NCBI GenBank assembly: GCA_963760125.1
Contig: CAVXBV010000008.1
Coordinates: forward strand, 186,001 to 250,000
DNA: 64,000 nt
From: RYN-111 sp963760125
GTDB lineage: Bacteria > Actinomycetota > Actinomycetes > Mycobacteriales > SCTD01
Reading direction: 5' to 3'
The position numbers and the translations under genes were made by a program. This document shows, piece by piece, positions 58,440 to 64,000 of this stretch; position 1 is the stretch's first letter; each line of letters starts with the position of its first letter. The notes under the pieces were generated by a model. It made no database searches, was not told the origin of the DNA, and saw nothing but the letters and a program-made list of their open reading frames with translations.

Positions 58440-59066
58440 TCAGATCGTGAAGGTCTTGTCCGTCTCGGCGTTGTCGAAGTTGCCCTCGCTGGCGAAGGCT
58501 CCCGGACCGAGCAGGCCGAAGACGGGGTCGTTCTGCACGGCGTGCGCGGTGATGCCGCTGATGACGGCGCCGGCCTTGAACTCCTCCGACAGCCCGGAGA
58601 GCGGGAAGTCCCACGTCACGGTGCTGCCCTTCACCTCTGGTGCCTGGTTGTACAGAGTCGCGGTGGAGCCGGTGTCGTCCTCGGGCGAACCGCACTCGGT
58701 GAACAACCCGCCCTCCGACAGGCTGCTGCCCGGCGTGTAGCTGAAGTTGGCGTAGCCGCAGCCGGCCACGTCGACGTCCACGCCGTACGCCGCCCCCGCC
58801 AGCGAGGCGAAGTCACCGGCGATCGTCATCGTGACGACGATCGACTTCGGCTTGTAGGTGACCTTCTTGCCGACCTTCGTGGTGACGCCCTTGGTCGTGA
58901 AGCTGACCTTGGTGATGTCGTAGGACTTCTGGGTCGCGAGGGCGTCACCGGCAGGGTCGGTGAAGGTCAGCGTCGAGGGCTTCGTGGCCGCGGACGCGCC
59001 GCCCACGAGACCGACGACCGCCAGGCAGGCGGCGGCAGTCACCAGCCGCGGGGTCAGCGCACGCAT
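58440..59066 (-). CDS. secreted protein of unknown function, tandem paralogue A
   Basis: A 208-residue exported protein with a signal peptide (residues 1-26, VTAAACLAVVGLVGGASAA). The mature part is beta-rich, starting TLTFTDPAGDALATQKSYDI and ending NFDNAETDKTFTI, with two Cys (AGCGYANF and TECGSPED). The DPAGDAL...DI opening recalls secreted surface or calcium-binding-like beta-sandwich domains, but no family is firmly recognised. It follows its paralogue with a 5-bp gap, so the two are probably in one operon. Confidence 0.68.
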   Translation of the reverse strand: MRALTPRLVTAAACLAVVGLVGGASAATKPSTLTFTDPAGDALATQKSYDITKVSFTTKGVTTKVGKKVTYKPKSIVVTMTIAGDFASLAGAAYGVDVDVAGCGYANFSYTPGSSLSEGGLFTECGSPEDDTGSTATLYNQAPEVKGSTVTWDFPLSGLSEEFKAGAVISGITAHAVQNDPVFGLLGPGAFASEGNFDNAETDKTFTI

Positions 59067-59071
59067 CTCGA

Positions 59072-59680
59072 TCAGGCGACCGTGTAGGAGGCCGCCGCGA
59101 CGGCCTCGTCGTTCGCCAGGTCGGTGATGCCGAAGCCGGGGACCGGCCCGGCGAAGCCGATCACCGGGTCGGTCGAGCCGGTGTACACCGCGGCGGCGTC
59201 GAGCTTGGAGCCGGCCTTGGCGCCCGGGAAGGCGCTGAGGGGCAGGGTGTAGGTCAGCGTGTCGCCGGCGATGACGAGGTCGCCGGCCGAGAGGTCAGCC
59301 GCATCGTCGTCCGCGCACGAGGTGCCGACCACGTCGCCGAGCTCGGCGCCCGGCGCGAGGTCGATGTAGAACTCGCCACAGCCCGCGATGCTGCCGGCGA
59401 ACTCGTAGGCCAGGAAGCCGTTGGTGGAGATCGCGCCCTTGACCTTGATGGACATGGTGAGCGAGGTCGGCTTGTAGGACTTGCCCGAGCCGGTGCCGGC
59501 GGTGTTGTAGGTGACCTGCACGATGTCGTCGCCCGGCTGGCCGAGCGAGTCGGCCGCCGCGTCGGTGACGATGAGCGGCTTGGCGCCGACCGGGGTGGCA
59601 CCCGCGGAGGCGGATCCGACGAGACCGATCACGGCGAGGCCGGCGGCGGCGAGGGCGGTACGAGCGACGGACACGCGCAT
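59072..59680 (-). CDS. secreted protein of unknown function, tandem paralogue B
   Basis: A 202-residue exported protein resembling paralogue A throughout: a signal peptide (TALAAAGLAVIGLVGSASA), the opening VTDAAADSLGQPGDDIVQV, a matching AGCGEFYIDL Cys segment and TSCADDDA. It ends EAVAAASYTVA. No catalytic motif is seen. ATG 59680 has AGGAG 8 nt upstream. The two genes appear to be an old tandem duplication. Confidence 0.68.
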   Translation of the reverse strand: MRVSVARTALAAAGLAVIGLVGSASAGATPVGAKPLIVTDAAADSLGQPGDDIVQVTYNTAGTGSGKSYKPTSLTMSIKVKGAISTNGFLAYEFAGSIAGCGEFYIDLAPGAELGDVVGTSCADDDAADLSAGDLVIAGDTLTYTLPLSAFPGAKAGSKLDAAAVYTGSTDPVIGFAGPVPGFGITDLANDEAVAAASYTVA

Positions 59681-59782
59681 GAAGACTCCTGGTCTGGGTT
59701 GGCTTGCTGGCTGTCTTCGACACCCACGGGCGTCGTTCCTGCCTGCATCAACGCGCCAGATCGGCGGAGGTGACGGCGCCCG

Positions 59783-60952
59783 TCAGGAGAAGGTGCCGAG
59801 TCCCTGGGCGCGCTGGAGGTCCTTGCCCTCTGTCCGCATCGCGGGAGCGACCATCACCTCGACCTTCTGGAACTCCTTGATCGAGGAGTACCCGGTCATG
59901 GCCATCGCCCTGCGCAGGGCACCGAACAGGTTGCTTCCTCCGTCGTCGCTGGAGGCCGGTCCGAGCAGGACCTCCTCCAGCGTGCCGACCGGCTCGGTCC
60001 GCACGCGCGTGCCGCGCGGCAGCACGGGGTGGTGACTTGCGTGACCCCAGTGCCAGCCGCGACCGGGCGAGTCGGAAGCGCGCGCCAAGGGCGAGCCCAT
60101 CATGACGGCGTCGGCGCCCATGGCGATGGCCTTGGCGACGTCACCACCAGTGCGCATCCCGCCGTTCGCGATGACGTGGACGTAGCGCCCACCCGACTCG
60201 TCGAGGTAGTCGCGTCGGGCACCGGCGGCGTCCGCGATCGAGGTGGCCATCGGCACGCCGAGCCCCAGCACGGCGCGGGTCGTGTTGGCCTGCCCCGGGC
60301 CGACCCCCACGAGGATGCCGGCCGCTCCGGTGCGCATCAGGTGCAGCGCGCTCTGGTAGGTCGCGCACCCGCCGACGATGACCGGGACGTCGAGCTCGGC
60401 GATGAAGCGCTTGAGGTTGAGCGGCTCGGCGCGGCTGGAGACGTGCTCGGCCGACACGACCGTGCCCTGGATGACGAACAGGTCCACGCCCGCGTCGATG
60501 ACCGTCTGGGCGAACTGCACGGTCCGCTGCGGCGTCAGTGAGGCCGCCACCGTCACCCCGGAGTCGCGGATCTGCTTGACCCGCGCGGTGATGAGGTCCG
60601 CCTTGATGGGCTCGCCGTAGATCTCGCGCATCCGGTCCACGGCCGTCTCGGCCGGCAGCTCGGCGATCTCCAGCAGCAGCGCCTCCGGGTCGTCGTACCT
60701 CGTCCAGACCCCCTCGAGGTCGAGCACGCCGACGCCACCGAGGCGGCCGAGGGCAACCGCCGTGTCGGGGCTGACCACACCGTCCATCGGGGACGCCATC
60801 AGCGGCAGCTCAAAGCGGTAGGCGTCGATCTCCCACGCCAGGCTCACGTCCTCCGGGTCCCGCGTACGACGGGAGGGGACGATGGCGATGTCGTCGAACC
60901 CGTACGCCCGGCGGGCGCTCTTGCCGATCCCGATCTCGACCATGTCTGCCAT
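59783..60952 (-). CDS. guaB3: GuaB3-family IMP dehydrogenase-related protein
   Basis: A 389-residue TIM-barrel protein of the GuaB3 group; it lacks the CBS pair of true IMPDH. At the catalytic loop, where IMPDH has GPGSICTTR, this protein has GPGQANTTR, so the active-site Cys is Asn223. Other phosphate and base contacts remain (PLMASPMDGV, VIVGGCATYQ, VIANGGMRTGGD). The replacement rules out the usual IMPDH thioimidate. Cyanobacterial GuaB3 has been reported to act as a GMP reductase; the actinobacterial role is unsettled. It lies 14 bp after guaB with a GGAGGG ribosome site. Confidence 0.92.
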   Translation of the reverse strand: MADMVEIGIGKSARRAYGFDDIAIVPSRRTRDPEDVSLAWEIDAYRFELPLMASPMDGVVSPDTAVALGRLGGVGVLDLEGVWTRYDDPEALLLEIAELPAETAVDRMREIYGEPIKADLITARVKQIRDSGVTVAASLTPQRTVQFAQTVIDAGVDLFVIQGTVVSAEHVSSRAEPLNLKRFIAELDVPVIVGGCATYQSALHLMRTGAAGILVGVGPGQANTTRAVLGLGVPMATSIADAAGARRDYLDESGGRYVHVIANGGMRTGGDVAKAIAMGADAVMMGSPLARASDSPGRGWHWGHASHHPVLPRGTRVRTEPVGTLEEVLLGPASSDDGGSNLFGALRRAMAMTGYSSIKEFQKVEVMVAPAMRTEGKDLQRAQGLGTFS

Positions 60953-60966
60953 GTCCGTCAGCCCTC

Positions 60967-62493
60967 CTAGTTCCCGCTGTAGTTGGGCGCCTCGACGGTC
61001 ATCTGGATGTCGTGGGGGTGCGACTCCTTCAGCCCGGCGGCGGTGATGCGGACGAACCGGCCGCGGTCCTGCAGCTCGGGGATGCTCGCGGCGCCGACGT
61101 AGTACATCGACTGGCGAAGGCCCCCCACGAGCTGGTGCGCGACGGCGGCCAGCGGACCTCGGTAGGGCACCTGGCCCTCGACGCCCTCAGGGATGAGCTG
61201 GTCGTCGCTGCCCACGTCCGCCTGGGAGTAGCGGTCCTTGGAGTACGACTTCTTCGGTCCGCGGCTCGACATCGCACCGAGGCTCCCCATCCCGCGGTAG
61301 GTCTTGAACTGCTTGCCGTTGGTGAAGACCAGCTCGCCGGGCGACTCCTCGACCCCGGCCAGCAGGCTGCCCAGCATCACCGTGTCGGCGCCGGCGACCA
61401 GCGCCTTGGCGATGTCACCGGAGTACTGCAGGCCGCCGTCACCGATGACCGGCACGCCGGCCTTCTTGCAGGCCCGGGCGGCGTCGTAGATCGCGCTCAC
61501 CTGCGGGACGCCGACCCCCGCGACGACGCGCGTGGTGCAGATCGAACCGGGCCCGACGCCCACCTTCACGCCGTCGGCACCGGCATCGACGAGCGCCTGC
61601 GCCCCGGCCTTGGTGGCGACGTTGCCGCCGATCACGTCGACGTGAGCCGCAGCCGGTTCGCCCTTGAGCTGGGCGATCATGTCCAGCACGCCCTTGCCGT
61701 GGCCCTGCGCGACGTCGACCACGATCGCGTCGACCCCGGCGTCCACGAGCGCCATGGCCCGCTTGAACGCGTCGCCGTGGAACCCGATGGCCGCAGCCAC
61801 CCGCAGCCGGCCGTCGTCGTCCTTGGTGGCCAGGGGGTACTGCCCGGTCTTCACGAAGTCCTTGACGGTGATCATCCCGGACAGGCGGCCGGTGCCGTCG
61901 ACCAGCGGGAGCTTCTCGATCTTGTTGGACTGCAGCAGGCGAAGCGCCTCGTCGTTGCCGACCCCGACGGGCGCGGTGATCAGCGGCATCTTCGTCATGA
62001 CCTCGCCGACCAGGCGGGTCAGGTCGGTCTCGAAGCGGGTGTCCCGGTTGGTCACGATCCCGAGCAGGATGCCGTCCGCGTCGACGACCGGGAGGCCGCT
62101 GATCCGGTACCGCCCGCAGAGCCGGTCGACGTCCTCCAGGGTGTGCTCCGGCGAGCAGGTCACCGGGTTCGTGACCATGCCGGCCTCGGAGCGCTTCACC
62201 AGGTCGACCTGGGCGGCCTGGTCGTCGACCGAGAGGTTGCGGTGCAGCACCCCGATGCCGCCCTGCCGCGCCATGGCGATGGCCATGCGCGCCTCGGTCA
62301 CGGTGTCCATGGCGCTCGACAGCAACGGCACGTTGAGGCTGATGCGCCGACTCAGCAGCGTGCGCGTGACCGCGTCAGCCGGGTTGACCTCGCTGTACCC
62401 GGGCAGCAGCAGGACGTCGTCGTAGGTGAGCCCGATGGGCGCCAGCAGGCCACCGAAGCTGTCGTCGGACTGACCTGGTGCGAGGGGGTCCAT
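60967..62493 (-). CDS. guaB: IMP dehydrogenase
   Basis: Oxidises IMP to XMP, the committed GMP step. 508 residues with two CBS domains (about 108-160 and 165-220) inserted in the barrel, catalytic Cys319 in VGPGSICTTR, the flap region RYSQADVGSDD and the Arg-Tyr in FKTYRGMGSLGAM. ATG 62493 (MDPLAPGQSDD) is chosen; an in-frame start at 62523 would add ten residues. GGGAG precedes the ATG. A TAGGGT at 62527-62532 could be the -10. It is co-directional with guaB3. Confidence 0.97.
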   Translation of the reverse strand: MDPLAPGQSDDSFGGLLAPIGLTYDDVLLLPGYSEVNPADAVTRTLLSRRISLNVPLLSSAMDTVTEARMAIAMARQGGIGVLHRNLSVDDQAAQVDLVKRSEAGMVTNPVTCSPEHTLEDVDRLCGRYRISGLPVVDADGILLGIVTNRDTRFETDLTRLVGEVMTKMPLITAPVGVGNDEALRLLQSNKIEKLPLVDGTGRLSGMITVKDFVKTGQYPLATKDDDGRLRVAAAIGFHGDAFKRAMALVDAGVDAIVVDVAQGHGKGVLDMIAQLKGEPAAAHVDVIGGNVATKAGAQALVDAGADGVKVGVGPGSICTTRVVAGVGVPQVSAIYDAARACKKAGVPVIGDGGLQYSGDIAKALVAGADTVMLGSLLAGVEESPGELVFTNGKQFKTYRGMGSLGAMSSRGPKKSYSKDRYSQADVGSDDQLIPEGVEGQVPYRGPLAAVAHQLVGGLRQSMYYVGAASIPELQDRGRFVRITAAGLKESHPHDIQMTVEAPNYSGN

Positions 62494-62554
62494 GCGCGTG
62501 CTCCCGGCTGCCGGAGGAAGCACACCACCCTAGCCGCTGCGTGAGGTACGGCGA

Positions 62555-63184
62555 TCAGCTGACGAGGCCGCGCCGGAAGCCGAGCGCGACCGCCTGCGCG
62601 CGGTCGTGCACGCCGAGCTTGCGGAACAGCCGGCGGGCGTGCGTCTTGATCGTGTCCTCGGACAGGTAGAGCTCTCGCCCGATGGCGGAGTTGCTCTTGC
62701 CCTGCGACATGCCGGTCAGGACCTGCAGCTCGCGCTCGGTGAGCTGGGCCTGCGGCGGACCGGACCGGGTCGGCTCGCGGGTGGACAGCGCACGGCGCAG
62801 CGACGGCTCGACCAGGTCGGCCCCGTCGAGCGCGTGGGCGACCGCCGCGCACAGCTCCTCGTGGGAGACGTCCTTGAGCAGGTAGCCGCGGGCCCCCGAG
62901 CTGACGGCCGCGGCCACCTGGTCCCGGTCGTCGGCCGCGGTCAGCATGATGACCTTGGCCTCCGGATAGGCAGCGACGAGGCGACGGGTCGCCTCCAGGC
63001 CGCCGAGGCCGGGCATCCGGACGTCCATGAGGACCAGGTCGGGGTGCTCGTGCGGGTAGCGGGCGAGGACCTCCTCGCCGGACGCTGCCGTCTCGACCTT
63101 GTCCACCCCGGGGACTCCCGCCACGAACTGGCGCAGCCCCTCACGCACGATGCGGTGGTCGTCGCAGATCAGAACGGTCGTCAT
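62555..63184 (-). CDS. NarL/FixJ-type response regulator
   Basis: A 209-residue regulator. Receiver domain 1-120: acidic pair Asp8-Asp9, phospho-acceptor Asp54 in LVLMDVRMPG, Thr81 in MLTAADD and Lys103 in YLLKDVS. C-terminal LuxR helix-turn-helix (about 145-205): LTERELQVLTGMSQGKSNSAIG and SEDTIKTHARRLFRKLG. ATG 63184 overlaps the kinase-like gene stop by 4 bp, so the pair is co-translated. It is transcribed towards guaB but 61 bp separates them. Target genes are unknown. Confidence 0.93.
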   Translation of the reverse strand: MTTVLICDDHRIVREGLRQFVAGVPGVDKVETAASGEEVLARYPHEHPDLVLMDVRMPGLGGLEATRRLVAAYPEAKVIMLTAADDRDQVAAAVSSGARGYLLKDVSHEELCAAVAHALDGADLVEPSLRRALSTREPTRSGPPQAQLTERELQVLTGMSQGKSNSAIGRELYLSEDTIKTHARRLFRKLGVHDRAQAVALGFRRGLVS

Positions 63185-64000
63185 GCCAGGGTCCTTGCGT
63201 CGTCGCCCCGGGGGGCGTTCTGGGTGTCACCGAGCGGGAGTACGAGCCGGAGCCGGCCGGCCGCGGCGGAGAGGTCGCAGCCGAGCGCCTGGGCACGGCG
63301 CACCCAGCGGTCGGGAGCAGGCAGGGACGCGCCTCCGTCGACGGTGACGACGACCCTGGTTCCCTCGGACCGGACCGAGACGCGGACCGGCTCGGCGCCC
63401 GTGACGGCCTGCACGATCCGGTAGGCGAGCACGGCGGGGGGGCCGCTCAGGTCGCTGCTGCCCAGCACGGCGAGTGGGGGCGCGCCGCGCTCGACGAGCT
63501 GCGCGGTGAGCTGGGCGAGGGCACCGAGCAGCCCGTCACCGCCGCGCGGTCGCAGCGACCAGAGCGTCCGCCGGAGCTCGACGAGCGCCTGCTGGACGGC
63601 GTCCCGTGCGAGCGCGGGGTCGGCTCCGCGGACGGTGGCATCGGCGGCGTAGCGGGCAACGACGAGCGCCTGGACAGGACCGTCGTGCAGCGCATCGGCG
63701 ACCTCGTCGAGGCCCGTCTCGGCGTCGTCGAGCAGGTCGGTGGACGACGCCGTCGGGGTCAGCAGCAGCCCGAGCACCGCGGCAGCTGCGCGGAGGGCAG
63801 GAAGCTGAGAGGGGCGGGCGCCGAGGACCGTCAGGCTGCCCCCGCGCACGACGAGCTCGACCGAGGCGCTCTGGGCGGGAAGGGCCCTCATCGCCGGCAC
63901 GGCGTGGAGTGCCTCACCACCGATGCCCAGCAGGTCGCCGGCCGTGTCGCGCACGACCGCCGTACGCAGTCCGAGGCCCTCGACCAGGCCGTCGAGCGCC
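63181..64000 (-). CDS. histidine-kinase-like protein, degenerate ATPase domain (5' end off window)
   Basis: The frame is open to the window edge, so about 272 C-terminal residues are seen. The dimerisation motif ALHDGPVQALVVARY matches the HisKA_3 H-box (LHDGPxQ) of NarL-type sensor kinases. The ATPase part is unusual: YRIVQAVTGAEPVRV lacks the N-box Asn, and the DxGxG motif is replaced by VDGGASLP. It may be inactive as an ATPase, or a phosphatase or scaffold. The stop overlaps the response regulator start (ATGA). The N-terminal sensor part is outside the window. Confidence 0.75.
   Translation of the reverse strand, partial: ALDGLVEGLGLRTAVVRDTAGDLLGIGGEALHAVPAMRALPAQSASVELVVRGGSLTVLGARPSQLPALRAAAAVLGLLLTPTASSTDLLDDAETGLDEVADALHDGPVQALVVARYAADATVRGADPALARDAVQQALVELRRTLWSLRPRGGDGLLGALAQLTAQLVERGAPPLAVLGSSDLSGPPAVLAYRIVQAVTGAEPVRVSVRSEGTRVVVTVDGGASLPAPDRWVRRAQALGCDLSAAAGRLRLVLPLGDTQNAPRGDDARTLA

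Overview
The window is very GC-rich, gene-dense DNA from an actinomycete-type bacterium (Actinomycetota). I lean towards the Nocardioidaceae/Propionibacteriales, but the sequence alone does not settle the genus. The evidence is the set of actinobacterial families (monomeric isocitrate dehydrogenase, DUF3017, PerM/DUF6350, acVLRF1, GuaB3, DUF5313-like), the many GTG starts, and many genes with a TANNNT -10 hexamer only 6-7 nt before the start codon, as in leaderless actinobacterial mRNAs. No gap reaches 300 bp. I see no tRNA, rRNA, CRISPR, insertion sequence, prophage or integrase.

Layout. 1-15.6 kb is central metabolism: icd (partial), mdh, an ACT/DUF3017 pair preceded by a probable 13-residue leader peptide, folD, purH-purN (purN apparently starting at CTG), PerM, an M28 peptidase, an ECF sigma factor with a membrane partner, and sucCD. 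15.7-26.8 kb is mainly surface and secreted enzymes: two CocE/S15-like hydrolases and one further alpha/beta hydrolase carry LPxTG-like sorting tails, beside a cytoplasmic B12-binding protein/fused carboxyltransferase pair, a lipase, an M23 peptidase and an APC permease. 26.8-33.3 kb has pcrA, PAC2, a frameshifted PIG-L deacetylase, an Asp-box secreted protein and the release factor acVLRF1.

33.3-37.6 kb is a tight four-gene unit: a D-Ala-D-Ala-ligase-like ATP-grasp protein with a substituted metal ligand, an alpha/beta hydrolase, a membrane-anchored MurF-like ligase and a second, intact Ddl-like protein. It looks like a dedicated peptide-ligation pathway and is my first candidate for an undescribed system. 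41.3-50 kb holds cyanophycin metabolism: cyanophycinase, cphA, then (past an MFS transporter and a Nei glycosylase) a CphA-like Mur ligase lacking the ATP-grasp domain, divergent from an M20 peptidase that could cleave the released dipeptide.

50-64 kb has a GNAT/secreted propeller pair, DUF2461, DUF2254, a secreted hydrolase with a Lys-Asp repeat linker, guaA, tandem secreted paralogues, guaB3-guaB and a response regulator coupled to a histidine-kinase-like protein that runs off the window. Three apparent single-base G/C insertions (near 13471, 30222 and 30334) break two genes and may be sequence errors rather than biology.
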